Positions 25,037 through 33,150 of a stretch of DNA of 64,000 nt are shown in pieces. Under the pieces are notes generated by a model that was given only the letters and a program-made list of their open reading frames with translations, had not been told where the DNA came from and ran no database searches. Position numbers and translations under genes: made by a program. Position 1 is the stretch's first letter. The number at the start of each line of letters is the position of its first letter. The DNA is from VRUE01 sp033856195 (GTDB taxonomy: Bacteria > Actinomycetota > Thermoleophilia > Solirubrobacterales > 70-9): NCBI GenBank assembly GCA_033856195.1, contig JAWVFL010000068.1, positions 10,175-74,174 of the forward strand, written 5' to 3'.

Positions 25037-25510
25037 TCAGCTCGCGGGTGCCATCACGCGAGTGACGCTGTCGCCCACGAAGCACGGTTTCTCGTTGCCC
25101 TCAACCTCGAGGGTGAAGCGGGTCACTACCTGCCACCAGCCGTCGCCGATCTCGTCGACTGAGACGACCTCGGCCTTGCCACGAACCTTGGAGTCAACGG
25201 GGACCGGGGCGGGAAACCTGATCTTGTTCCAGCCGTAGTTGACGCCGAGGGCGAAGCCGGTGGAGGAGATCAGTTCCTTGCGGAAGCCGTCTACGAGGGA
25301 GAGGGTGAGGTTGCCGTGGGCGATGGTGGTGCCGAAGGGGCTCTCGGCCTTGGCGCGGTCGACGTCGACGTGGATCCACTGGTCGTCGCCGGAGAGGTCG
25401 GCAAAGGTGTTGATGTCCTCTTGTGTGACGGCGCGCCACTCGCTTGGGCCGATCTCCTGTCCGAGCAGTGCCTGCATGCCCTCGACTCCCTGTACCTCGA
25501 CGCTTGCCAT
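25037..25510 (-). CDS. MaoC-like dehydratase (R-hydratase)
   Basis: The start is ATG 25510 (MASVEVQGVEGMQALLGQEI), giving 157 residues, the normal length. It is a hot-dog fold enzyme with the hydratase motif FADLSGDDQWIHVD (Asp and His catalytic pair) and FGTTIAHGNLTLSLV. It hydrates trans-2-enoyl-CoA to (R)-3-hydroxyacyl-CoA. It lies 11 bp beyond the stop of the repeat-protein gene on the same strand. Confidence 0.92.
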   Translation of the reverse strand: MASVEVQGVEGMQALLGQEIGPSEWRAVTQEDINTFADLSGDDQWIHVDVDRAKAESPFGTTIAHGNLTLSLVDGFRKELISSTGFALGVNYGWNKIRFPAPVPVDSKVRGKAEVVSVDEIGDGWWQVVTRFTLEVEGNEKPCFVGDSVTRVMAPAS

Positions 25511-25521
25511 CGGCGGGCAGT

Positions 25522-27867
25522 TTAGCCACAGGGCGTCGCGCTGAGCAGGCGGCGCCCGAACGGCTTGCGGTAGCCGCGGCCGTAGGTGACCGTGAGCCGG
25601 GTGTACCAGCGACGAGCGCCACAGCGCACAGGGCCGGCAGCCTTGACCCGGGCGTGCGCGAGCCCGTTGGGATCGCAACACGGTTTGAGGAGCTTCAGGT
25701 GACCGAAGCCGACCGGCTTGCGGGCTCCCCAACGCTTCCAGTGGATGCCTTCGAGGCGCCCGAGCGGCGCGAAGTCGAGCCAGCGCGGGCGTTCCCCGCA
25801 GCGCAGCGCAGCAACTGGGCGGGGGAGGCAGAAGCTCGGCGAGCCAGGTGGCACTTTTGGTTTGCCTTCAGAGCCGGGGCCGGGTGGCGGGGGCTCGGAA
25901 CCCGGCAGCGGGACTTCCGGATCTGGCGGTGGTGGCGGGGGCGGCAGTTCGGTTTCGACCCGGAAGTTGTTTTTGTCTGCTTCCTGCACTTTCTCGCAGC
26001 TGGTAGCGGCGGTATCGACGATTGGAGCGCGATCGATCAGAGCGGTATCGGCGTCTTCGCCGCAGTCGATCGTGTCGCCCGCGTCTCCGGAGTTGGCGAG
26101 GATCGTGTCGGCGCCCGCCCCGGAGAAGTAGCTGTCGGCGCCTTCCCAGCCCAGCAACTGGTTTTTGCCGGGGCCGCCATGGAAGACGTCAGCGGAGCCG
26201 GTGCCCTCGAGGTCCTCGATCTCGACCAACGTGTCGAGTTTGCCGCTTGCGCATTCGGGTTCTCCACCGGCTCCGGGTTTGCCGGCACGTCCAGCGCCGA
26301 TCTGAGCCTCGACCCCCGATTTGAACTTCGCCCAGGAAGCATTGTCGCGTTCTTCCCCGGCACCCCCATCGATCGTGTCGCCGTCGCAGATCGAGTCGGA
26401 GAGGAAGAGGTCGTTGCCGGTACCGCCGAAGAGTTTGTCGGCACCGCCGTTGTTCAGCAGGGCGTCGTCGCCGCCGAGGGCCGAGAGGGTGTCGGCGCCG
26501 CCATCCGGCCCGTCGGCCAGAACATCCTCGCTAGCGTCGGCGCCGGTCAGTTTGTCATCGCCGTCACCACCGCTGATGAGGATCGAGGTCGGCGCGGGAA
26601 AGCCGCTCGTCTGCACGCTGTCGTTGCCGTCGAGGCCGGCGAGAATGACCGAGTCGAGCGGCTTGCTCAGCGGACAGACGACCTGGCCGGCGCTGGGTGG
26701 GTTGCAGCCGGCCCCGGTCCCACCGGAGTCGAACGGCCCCGACCCGGGGCCAAGGCTGAAGGTCACGCTTCCCGGTGCATAGGCGGCGACGATCGCGTCG
26801 GGAAAGTTGCTGCCGGACAGGTAGAGCTCGGCGAAGCGAGTGTCCTCGGGCGCGATCTGGCCGACGCTGACCTTGCTCGCTTCGTGAACGACGACGCCGC
26901 CTTTGTTGGTCCCCGACTCGCAGGCCGTTTCGCCGCCGCTTTCGCAGTGATCGCTTCCCCCGCCGCCGTTGAGCGTGTTCGCGCCTTCGCCGCCATCGAG
27001 GTGGTCGCCGTCGGCACCGCCAAAGAGGGCGTCGCCGCCTTTGCCGCCGATGATCACGTCTCCTCCTCCGCCCCCGTAGATCGTCTCGGGCTTGTCCCCG
27101 CCGACGATGTAGTCCGAGTAGGCGGTGCCGATCACGGTCTCAAAAGAGGACCCTTCGACGACGTCGACGCCACCACCGTCGGGGGCGACACCGTCGTCGG
27201 CCTGGTTGGTGGTCAGGTTGAGGTAGACACCCCGCTCCCCGCCTTGCGCCGGCAGGCCGGGGACCGCGGAGAAGTCGGGGTAGTCGGCGTTGTCCGGAAA
27301 GCCCGGAGTGACGCCGGTCGAATAGCTGAGCGTGTCGACGCCGCCGCCGGTGTCGCGAAGGTTGTCCTGGGTTGCGTCGCCGCGAACGTAGTCGTCGTCG
27401 GCTTCGCCGTCGACGGCGTCGGCTCCAAAGCCGCCGGCGAGGCGATCGGCGCCCGGGCCACCTTTCAGCTGGTCATCGCCGATGCCACCGAAGAGCTGGT
27501 CGTTGCCGGCACCGCCGGAGAGCCGGTCGTTGCCGCGCTCGCCGTAGACGACGTCGTTGCCGGGGCCGCCTTCGAAGGTCTGGCTCCCAACCCCGAGACG
27601 GCATTCATTCGAGCAGTCCGAAGCGGCCGCGATCGGCGCCGCCAGGATGGTGTCGTCGCCCTCCCCCCCGTTCACCGCGGCGACGCCGGGTGGAGCGACG
27701 ATCCGATCGTCGCAAGGCGTCCCGTAGATCGTGCCGCCGCTGGCCTCCGGCCCTTCGGCGCAACTCGGCGTGGTCGTGCTCGCACCGACCCCCGGCCCGG
27801 CCGAAAAAGCCACCGCGAGGACGATCGCAGCCGCGAGCGTGCAAAGACCCAGGCGTCGCATCCCCAT
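25522..27867 (-). CDS. Secreted haemolysin-type (RTX) calcium-binding repeat protein
   Basis: The start is placed at ATG 27867 or 27861 (MRRLGLCTLAAAIVLAVAFS is the signal peptide). About 780 residues. Many nonapeptide repeats GGxGxDxLx are seen, such as GGPGNDVVYGERGNDRLSGG, GGADGDHLDGGEG and GGTGNDLF, in three clusters separated by beta-rich spacers with Cys pairs. A Pro-rich hinge (ELPPPPPPPDPEVP) leads to a ~110-residue basic C-terminal domain with about six Cys (KLLKPCCDPNG, VRCGARRWY). The repeats bind Ca after secretion. The Cys-rich basic tail is not recognised and may anchor it to the wall or a glycan. There is no type I secretion operon nearby; the signal peptide implies Sec export. 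Confidence 0.88.
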   Translation of the reverse strand: MGMRRLGLCTLAAAIVLAVAFSAGPGVGASTTTPSCAEGPEASGGTIYGTPCDDRIVAPPGVAAVNGGEGDDTILAAPIAAASDCSNECRLGVGSQTFEGGPGNDVVYGERGNDRLSGGAGNDQLFGGIGDDQLKGGPGADRLAGGFGADAVDGEADDDYVRGDATQDNLRDTGGGVDTLSYSTGVTPGFPDNADYPDFSAVPGLPAQGGERGVYLNLTTNQADDGVAPDGGGVDVVEGSSFETVIGTAYSDYIVGGDKPETIYGGGGGDVIIGGKGGDALFGGADGDHLDGGEGANTLNGGGGSDHCESGGETACESGTNKGGVVVHEASKVSVGQIAPEDTRFAELYLSGSNFPDAIVAAYAPGSVTFSLGPGSGPFDSGGTGAGCNPPSAGQVVCPLSKPLDSVILAGLDGNDSVQTSGFPAPTSILISGGDGDDKLTGADASEDVLADGPDGGADTLSALGGDDALLNNGGADKLFGGTGNDLFLSDSICDGDTIDGGAGEERDNASWAKFKSGVEAQIGAGRAGKPGAGGEPECASGKLDTLVEIEDLEGTGSADVFHGGPGKNQLLGWEGADSYFSGAGADTILANSGDAGDTIDCGEDADTALIDRAPIVDTAATSCEKVQEADKNNFRVETELPPPPPPPDPEVPLPGSEPPPPGPGSEGKPKVPPGSPSFCLPRPVAALRCGERPRWLDFAPLGRLEGIHWKRWGARKPVGFGHLKLLKPCCDPNGLAHARVKAAGPVRCGARRWYTRLTVTYGRGYRKPFGRRLLSATPCG

Positions 27868-27907
27868 CGAATACTGGATACCCGATACGGCCGAACCGAC
27901 GCGGTCG

Positions 27908-28306
27908 CTACCCGCCCACGAGGCGGAGCGGCGAGTGCCGCGCGAGGGCGAGGAAGTCGGCGTCCTCGCAGAGCAGCTCCGCACCGGCGCGGATAGCCAC
28001 GGCGGCGATCAGGCAGTCGGTGAGCTTTCGCGGCGTCTCCCCGCCACTGCGGCAGAGCCGGTACAGCTCGGCGGCGTACTCGTAGTCGACGGGTCCGTCC
28101 ACCGCGAGGAACTCCAGGCCATAGAGCAGGCGCCGCAGGCGGTCGCGATCGGCATCGTCGCGAGCGCCGGCGAGGATCTCCATCACGATCACGTCGGTGC
28201 TCGCCAGCTCGGCCTCCTCCTGCAGCGCAGAGCGCAGGCGCAGATGGGCCGGACTGCCGGTGGCGCGCAGGAACTCCACCCAGGCGGAGCTGTCGACAAG
28301 GATCAC
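27908..28306 (-). CDS. vapC: VapC-type PIN-domain toxin
   Basis: Starting at GTG 28306 (VILVDSSAWVEFLRATGSPA), it has 132 residues. PIN-domain acidic residues are seen in LVDSSAW, in VMEILAG (Glu), in KLTDCLIAAVA and in LLCEDADF. Members are Mg-dependent RNases that cut tRNA or rRNA. Its GTG overlaps the vapB TGA by 4 nt (GTGA), the classic coupled arrangement. Confidence 0.92.
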   Translation of the reverse strand: MILVDSSAWVEFLRATGSPAHLRLRSALQEEAELASTDVIVMEILAGARDDADRDRLRRLLYGLEFLAVDGPVDYEYAAELYRLCRSGGETPRKLTDCLIAAVAIRAGAELLCEDADFLALARHSPLRLVGG

Positions 28307-28515
28307 TGCCCCGGGATCTCTTCTCGCGAACGAATCTCGGCGAGATCGCCGGCCCACCCGGTGCCCTCCGTCGCCAGTGCCTCCTCGCGGCTCATCGGCT
28401 CACCGACGAGCTTACGAAGAGCCAGATCGACCGCCTCGCGCTTGCTGCGCAGTCGATAAAGGCGCATTGCACGATCGATCAGCAAATCGTCGATCTCGAT
28501 GTTCGTACGCGTCAC
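28303..28515 (-). CDS. vapB: VapB-type antitoxin
   Basis: The start is GTG 28515 (VTRTNIEIDDLLIDRAMRLY), giving 70 residues; longer open frames upstream would run through the operator. The N-terminus RTNIEIDD is a ribbon-helix-helix DNA-binding unit of the VapB/MazE-like type found in actinobacteria, and the C-terminal AEIRSREEIPGQ would wrap the toxin. It precedes and overlaps vapC. The palindrome 10 bp upstream of the start is its likely operator. Confidence 0.9.
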   Translation of the reverse strand: MTRTNIEIDDLLIDRAMRLYRLRSKREAVDLALRKLVGEPMSREEALATEGTGWAGDLAEIRSREEIPGQ

Positions 28516-28524
28516 AAGGGCAGG

Positions 28525-28551
28525 ATACACCTTGGGGTGTATGGATACACC
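28525..28551. promoter_or_regulatory. vapBC operator palindrome
   Basis: ATACACC (28525-28531), a TTGG spacer and GGTGTAT (28536-28542) form a perfect 7-bp inverted repeat, and a third half-site GATACACC follows at 28544-28551. It lies immediately upstream of vapB, where RHH antitoxins repress their own promoter. Binding is inferred. Confidence 0.75.
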
Positions 28552-28598
28552 GCGAGCGGGAACAGCCATCTTTAGATGCCGCTCTCGCTCGCGCACGG

Positions 28599-29954
28599 TC
28601 ACGCCACCAACCTCACTTCGAAAGTCGGAATGGCAAGAGCCCCCGCCCCACCCAGCAGGGCGAGGATGCGGCTGACGTAGGCGGTGGTCTCCGGAATCGA
28701 CGGGACGCAGTTGCAGGCTTCGACGGGGGCGGGACCGGCGTTGTAGGCAGCGAGGGCCAGTTGGGGCGAGCCGAACTGGCGGATCAGATCGGACATCAGG
28801 TGGGCCTCGGCGTCGATAGCGGCAACGGGATCGAAGGGATCAGTGAGGCCGTAAGCGGCTGCAGTGGAGGGAATGAACTGGGCGATGCCCTGGGCGCCGG
28901 CGGGAGAGCTCGCGTAGGGGTTGAAGTTCGACTCGGCCATCAGCTGGGCGGCGAGCAGAGCGGCCGAGACATTCCAGTGCGTCGCGGAGCGGAAGAGCGG
29001 TGCACGAAAGCGACCCGGGACGAAGGCGGGCAGACCTTCGCCGCCGGAGAAGGAGCCGTCTCCGCCGCTCGCGGTGTTGGAGCCGCCGCTCGCGCCGACC
29101 GAGTTACCGGCCTGCGAGCACGGCGCGGGCCCAGCTGTGAAGCCGTAGTGCCAGGCCTCCCACGAGTAGCGCTGCACAAAGCCGAAGCCGCTCGCGTTCG
29201 CTGCCAGCCAGCCGTAGGCGGTCTCAGGCCCGAGATCGAGCTCGGTCGCACAGCGGTGCAGCGAGTGGCCCGGCGGCGCCACCCAGGTGGGATCGGGATG
29301 GGCGGCGAAAAGCGCCGCCTGTTCGGCGTCGGAGCGGAAGGCCGAGTTGACGATCAGGGAGACGCCAGCCCCGGTGGCGGCCGCAGCCATGCGGTCGAAC
29401 GCCGCCGCCACGTCGGGCCTCATTCCGTGTCCCTGCCGGTAGACCAGCGGACCGCTGTAGCCACCGCCCGTCGCCATCGTCGGTGACGCTTCGCCGGCCG
29501 GACTTGACGGAGCGGCTGCCTCGGCTATTGCCGACGCTGCCGTGCGGCCGTGCACCTTGCCTACCTCGAGCTCGGCAAGAACCACGGCTTTGACCCGCAC
29601 CGGGGCAAAGGAGACTTCGTCGGGAAAGGAGATCCGCAGGCTCGCCGCAGCTACGTCGTTGGCCTTGCCCACCTGCATGGCCGCCAGTCGCGCCCGAGCG
29701 AGGTAGGCGGCCTTCTCGATGTGGCGTGGGTTGGGCGATCCATCCGACAGGCGAGCCGGCGAGAGAAGGCGCTCCAGGTCGTCGCGCATCGAGCGCGCAG
29801 CCGAGATCGCGGCCAGATCGGCAGCTCGCTGTGCTCGTCCCTTCCCCACCAGGGCACCGGCGATCGCCACCAGCGCCAGCGCCCCGGCGACCAGGGCTAT
29901 CGCCCCGCCAAGCGCCAGTGGCAGTACCTGGCCGTCCTCGCTCTTCGCTTCCAT
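28599..29954 (-). CDS. TadG-like / VanY D,D-carboxypeptidase / SLT lytic transglycosylase fusion
   Basis: 451 residues in three parts. Residues 1-130 resemble Flp-pilus TadG/TadE-type pseudopilins (EDGQVLPLALGGAIALVAG membrane helix, then AQRAADLAAISAARSM). Residues ~165-285 are a VanY/DD-peptidase with the zinc motif HSLHRCATELDLG and EAWHYGF. Residues ~320-440 are a soluble lytic transglycosylase domain with catalytic Glu in AAQLMAESNFNPYA, then GAQGIAQFIPSTA and LALAAYNAGPAPVE. It combines a peptide-stem cutter and a glycan cutter anchored at the outer membrane face, suggesting wall opening for a pilus or secretion machine. TadE-like genes lie 2.4 kb upstream on the same strand. Confidence 0.85.
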   Translation of the reverse strand: MEAKSEDGQVLPLALGGAIALVAGALALVAIAGALVGKGRAQRAADLAAISAARSMRDDLERLLSPARLSDGSPNPRHIEKAAYLARARLAAMQVGKANDVAAASLRISFPDEVSFAPVRVKAVVLAELEVGKVHGRTAASAIAEAAAPSSPAGEASPTMATGGGYSGPLVYRQGHGMRPDVAAAFDRMAAAATGAGVSLIVNSAFRSDAEQAALFAAHPDPTWVAPPGHSLHRCATELDLGPETAYGWLAANASGFGFVQRYSWEAWHYGFTAGPAPCSQAGNSVGASGGSNTASGGDGSFSGGEGLPAFVPGRFRAPLFRSATHWNVSAALLAAQLMAESNFNPYASSPAGAQGIAQFIPSTAAAYGLTDPFDPVAAIDAEAHLMSDLIRQFGSPQLALAAYNAGPAPVEACNCVPSIPETTAYVSRILALLGGAGALAIPTFEVRLVA

Positions 29955-30087
29955 AACCTCACCCTGGTGAGGGCCGGCGCGCGCGTGGTGCGCTCAGGTG
30001 CGCGACTTTGTGCCAAATCGACGGCGAACCATTCCGGTCCGCCAGACGTAGAACCAGCTAGCCGCCAAACCGAGCCAAGGAGACCCG

Positions 30088-30600
30088 ATGAAGCTATCCG
30101 CCGCCCCGCTCCCTCCCAAGCAGCGCACAATGCTGGGGATCCTGGTCATCGCCTTGGCCGCCGCTGTCATCGCCGCCCCCAGCCAGGCCGCCAAGCCGAG
30201 CAAGCGCGTCGCCGCGAAGGCCGAAAACGCGACTCTTGGCAAGACCGTCCTCACCACTACCGGTGGCCATACCCTCTACAGCCTCAGCGTTGAGAAGCAC
30301 GGAAAATTCATCTGTACCGGTTCCTGCCTCTCCGTTTGGCATCCGCTCTTCGTCCCGGTCGGCGTGCGCCCGACCGGCCCGGTGAAGCTCGGCACGATCG
30401 CACGGCCCGATGGGGGATTGCAGGTCACCTATCGCGGCCGGCCGCTCTACCGCTTCGGCGGCGATGCGAAAGCGGGTCAGGTGAACGGCGAGGGGATCAA
30501 AGACGTCGGCACGTGGCACGCGGCGGCGCTGCCCACTGTGGCGAAACCGGCGCCCGAACCACAGCCGCAACCGGAAAATCCCGACCCCTACAGCCACTGA
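30088..30600 (+). CDS. Secreted YxFxxD-repeat protein (COG4315 type)
   Basis: This 170-residue exported protein has a signal or anchor segment (MLGILVIALAAAVIAAPSQA). Two ~45-residue repeats carry the family pattern: GGHTLYSLSVEKHGKFICTG with CLSVWHPLF, and GRPLYRFGGDAKAGQVNGEG with GTWHAA. A Pro/Gln/Glu tail follows. Members are abundant secreted or lipid-anchored proteins of unknown function, often next to haem or redox genes. GGAGAC lies 5 nt before ATG 30088. It is divergent from the TadG-like fusion and convergent with the epimerase. Confidence 0.85.
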   Translation: MKLSAAPLPPKQRTMLGILVIALAAAVIAAPSQAAKPSKRVAAKAENATLGKTVLTTTGGHTLYSLSVEKHGKFICTGSCLSVWHPLFVPVGVRPTGPVKLGTIARPDGGLQVTYRGRPLYRFGGDAKAGQVNGEGIKDVGTWHAAALPTVAKPAPEPQPQPENPDPYSH

Positions 30601-30621
30601 GCCAGAGGGCGACGGTGGGAC

Positions 30622-31617
30622 TTAGCGCGTGCGAACCGCGGCTACCGTCTGCTTCAGGGTCTCGCGGGCGTCGTAGTGCGGCATCCAGTGCAGCTTGCGG
30701 CGGGCGCGGGTGGTGTCCATCAGGACGGGACGCCGGACCGCCTCGATCCAGGCCGCCTCGTCGGGCAGGAACGGCATCAGGGCGACCGCCTCAGCGGCGA
30801 CGCCGACCGCCAGATGGGGTGCCGGCACCGCGTGCCAACCCAGCGCGTGGGCCAAATCGGTGATCGTCAGCTGGCCGGGTCCGGCGAGGTTGTAGACGCC
30901 CGGGTCGCCGTGACCGAGGACCGCCGCGGTGAGCGCTGCCGCGACGTCGTCGTGGTGGACTAGCTGGAAAGGCACGCCGGGATCCGGCAGGACCGGCCGC
31001 AGCTCCGGCACCTTGCCAAGCGCCCAGCGCACCGGCCCGGGGATCCGCTGGCCGATCGTCAGCAGTGGGATCAGGTCAAGCAGAAGGGTCGCTTCGGGCC
31101 CGGCGACGATGCAGGGGCGGAAGACGTAGGCCTCGGTGTCGGAATCGGCGAGGGCGCCCTCCAGCTCGGCCTCGACCGCGGCCTTGTGAGCTGAGTAGGG
31201 ATGGCGGGTGGTGCCGCGCACCGGCTCTTCCTCGTCGAGCAGGGCCGGCATGCCCCGGCTGAAGCCATAAGCCGCTACTGAGGACGTGTAGACGAGCCGC
31301 TTTGCGCCGGCTGCCGCAGTGGCCTCGAAGACGTTGCGCGAACCGGTCAGGTTGACCTCGCGACTGTTGCTGTCGCCGGCGACGATCGCGAAGGCGAGGT
31401 GGACCACGACGTCGGCGCCCTCAACCAGCGACTCCACCGCGTCGCGATCGAGTACGTCACCACGGCGGTATTCGGTCTTCTCCCAGCCGTGCCCGGCGAG
31501 ATCGAATGGCCGCCTCGCCATGCCGATTACGCGATCGACCTCCGGTGTCCGCTCCAGCGCCGAGATGAAGGCCCTGCCGATCTCCCCGGTCGGGCCGGTG
31601 ACTGCGACGGTCAGCAT
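30622..31617 (-). CDS. NAD-dependent epimerase/dehydratase (extended SDR)
   Basis: 331 residues. The Rossmann motif VTGPTGEIGRAFISAL at the start has GxxGxxG. VHLAFAIVAGDS, SSVAAYGFS (catalytic Ser) and PYSAHKAAVE (Tyr-x-x-x-Lys) give the SDR triad. Closest in style to nucleoside-diphosphate-sugar epimerases and 3-beta-HSD-like reductases; the substrate is unknown. It lies downstream of the Tad-like genes. Confidence 0.88.
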   Translation of the reverse strand: MLTVAVTGPTGEIGRAFISALERTPEVDRVIGMARRPFDLAGHGWEKTEYRRGDVLDRDAVESLVEGADVVVHLAFAIVAGDSNSREVNLTGSRNVFEATAAAGAKRLVYTSSVAAYGFSRGMPALLDEEEPVRGTTRHPYSAHKAAVEAELEGALADSDTEAYVFRPCIVAGPEATLLLDLIPLLTIGQRIPGPVRWALGKVPELRPVLPDPGVPFQLVHHDDVAAALTAAVLGHGDPGVYNLAGPGQLTITDLAHALGWHAVPAPHLAVGVAAEAVALMPFLPDEAAWIEAVRRPVLMDTTRARRKLHWMPHYDARETLKQTVAAVRTR

Positions 31618-31672
31618 GCGGCGATTCTGGCGAAATGCGAACGGCGACGCGGCATCGCTCAGCCCGCTGCGA

Positions 31673-31800
31673 TCAACCGCTCACGGCGACGATCTCAATC
31701 AGCTCTTCGAGACCGTAGAGATCCTTCGGGTTCGTACCGTTGCTGGTCACGATGAAGTGCTTTCCAAAAGGGGTTGACGTATTCGATCTGGCAGTCCCCC
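31673..31800 (-). pseudogene. Orphan C-terminal gene fragment in gap 31618-31746
   Basis: On the minus strand one frame reads a protein-like ending (KHFIVTSNGTNPKDLYGLEE, then LIEIVAVSG and a stop). It continues upstream only after a one-base shift (DCQIEYVNPFW in the neighbouring frame). Composition and continuity suggest the remnant of a real gene end; the family is not recognised. No other feature is seen in this gap. Confidence 0.35.
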
Positions 31801-32337
31801 AGGAGCCTCCGGGGGCAGGACGCCGAAAAGCGCGCGGCGCGCGGGCACCCAGGCGAGTGGTCGCTTGAGGACACGGACGGCGAGACCGCGATCGAGCAGG
31901 TCGTGCACGGCGAGAGCAGCGAGCGCACGGTCCGCAATGAGATCGGCGCGGAGCAGGACACCCGTGGGCTCGACGCCAGGCTGGGCCAAGAGTTCCTGAA
32001 ACGCGGTCGGCGGAGCGTGCACCACAGCAACCGAGTCGCGGACGAGCGGCAGCGCCGCGTGGATGTGCTCGAAGGCGTCGCGGTCGCCGGCGACCGCGAG
32101 ATGACACGTCTGTCCCCGCGACGCAGCTCTCAGCCCCGGCAGATGGACCGCAAGCCGCTCCTCCAGCTCTCGCGCCCCGCTCGAAGCGACAAGCGTAGGG
32201 CGCGGAGCACGACCGGCGATGTCGATCAACAGGCCCGGGCGGTCCGGCTCGGAGCCGGCGCAGGCCACTGCCGCCGCCGCGGCCCGCGAGCCGGACGCGC
32301 CGCCAGCGGCGGTCGCCAGAATCACCCGTCCCCTCAT
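31747..32337 (-). CDS. Tad-locus P-loop-like protein, probably inactive
   Basis: The start is ATG 32337 (MRGRVILATAAGGASGSRAA), giving 196 residues. The opening resembles a CpaE/MinD/Rv3660c-type P-loop (ATAAGGASGSRAAAAAVACA then GLLIDI), but the Lys of GKT is replaced. The rest alternates alpha and beta segments (CHLAVAGDRDAFEHIHAALP, DSVAVVHAPP) with no catalytic motif. In other actinobacteria a CpaE-like gene heads the Tad locus; here it follows two TadE-like genes, separated by repeat A4. The assignment is by context and weak similarity. Confidence 0.5.
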   Translation of the reverse strand: MRGRVILATAAGGASGSRAAAAAVACAGSEPDRPGLLIDIAGRAPRPTLVASSGARELEERLAVHLPGLRAASRGQTCHLAVAGDRDAFEHIHAALPLVRDSVAVVHAPPTAFQELLAQPGVEPTGVLLRADLIADRALAALAVHDLLDRGLAVRVLKRPLAWVPARRALFGVLPPEAPGGLPDRIRQPLLESTSS

Positions 32338-32345
32338 TGACGATC

Positions 32346-32398
32346 TTCCGCTGTTCCTTGGCCACGGATGACAGAGAAAAGGAACAGCGGAGCCATCA
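32346..32398. repeat. Palindromic repeat family A, copy A4
   Basis: Minus strand: TGA (stop of the TadE-like gene) then TGGCTCCGCTGTTCC, ending GGAACAGCGGAA shortly before the next ATG. The arms are CGCTGTTCC/GGAACAGCG rather than GGTGCGCC/GGCGCACC, so both arms have changed together relative to A2, A3 and A5. Confidence 0.75.
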
Positions 32399-32728
32399 CT
32401 GCCGTGGCCTCGCATGGCTCGTGCTTGTCACCACGAGGCGGTCCCCGACGGCAGAGAGCAGCGAGGGCGGCTGGACACGCACGGTGACCTCTCCCCCGCG
32501 CACGACGACATCTGAATCCGTCTTCGCCCAGTTCGGCAGCGACTGCGCGACGGCCGCCTTTGCCGGCCGGCCGGCGGCCAGCGCCAGCGCCCCAGCCTCC
32601 GCCGCGCCATCGGCGATCGTCAGCGCGTAGCCGGCAAGCAGCAACTGCAGCGCAACCGAGCCCGCCAGCATCAGCAACGGGATCGCAGCAAGGAGTTCCA
32701 CCGTCGCCTGGCCGTTCTCTCTACTCAT
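32396..32728 (-). CDS. TadE-like pseudopilin
   Basis: The start is ATG 32728 (MSRENGQATVELLAAIPLLM), giving 110 residues. The pattern of a short polar N-terminus, GQATVEL, and a ~22-residue hydrophobic helix (LLMLAGSVALQLLLAGYALT) matches TadE/TadF minor pseudopilins, where the Glu at position 5 of the mature-like segment is conserved. It overlaps the upstream TadE-like gene by 8 nt. The assembly ATPase and TadB/TadC are not in the window. Confidence 0.75.
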   Translation of the reverse strand: MSRENGQATVELLAAIPLLMLAGSVALQLLLAGYALTIADGAAEAGALALAAGRPAKAAVAQSLPNWAKTDSDVVVRGGEVTVRVQPPSLLSAVGDRLVVTSTSHARPRQ

Positions 32729-33071
32729 CGCCGAGCTCGCTCCTCGCCCCAACCGTCAACCGCGGTAGCGCCGGCAGAAGACGCGGGATCACCAACCGAA
32801 CTGCAACGCCGTCCCCCTCGCTCACGCGCACACCGATCCGAAGCATGGCCGGCAACGCTTGCCGTGCCGCTACCTCAGCGTCTCCCCCGACCAGCGCCGC
32901 CCTCGCCCCCGCCCGCGCGGCAAGGCCGGCTGACCAGAATGCGCCTCCGACGACCGCCAGCTGTGCCGCCACCAGGACCGCCAGCAGCAGGAAGGGGATC
33001 GCCGCGATCAGCTCGACCGAGGCGGTCCCTTCCTCCCTGTGGCCTGCGCTGCTGACGATCCGGGGCGGCAC
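32721..33071 (-). CDS. TadE-like pseudopilin
   Basis: Up to 116 residues; the exact start is uncertain. EEGTASVELIAAIPFLLLAV with the following hydrophobic segment (LVAAQLAVVGGAFWSAGLAA) is the TadE pattern, and the rest forms a small extracytoplasmic domain (ALPAMLRIGVRVSEGDGVAV). It is translated ahead of, and overlaps, the second TadE-like gene, so the pair is a likely heteromeric pilus or secretion component. Confidence 0.75.
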   Translation of the reverse strand: MPPRIVSSAGHREEGTASVELIAAIPFLLLAVLVAAQLAVVGGAFWSAGLAARAGARAALVGGDAEVAARQALPAMLRIGVRVSEGDGVAVRLVIPRLLPALPRLTVGARSELGDE

Positions 33072-33150
33072 GCCGCGACCGTCGCATGCGCGAACGCGCC
33101 CGTGGCACGCTCAAGCGCGCGGATCAGTCACGCCAATGCCCCATGCCTTG

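Noticed and set aside
25444..27996. 850-codon plus-strand frame opposite the repeat protein
   Set aside because: Mirror of the regular GGxGxD repeats; no signal peptide or domain of its own.
28923..29486. Plus-strand frames opposite the TadG-VanY-SLT fusion
   Set aside because: Antisense to two well-marked enzymatic domains.
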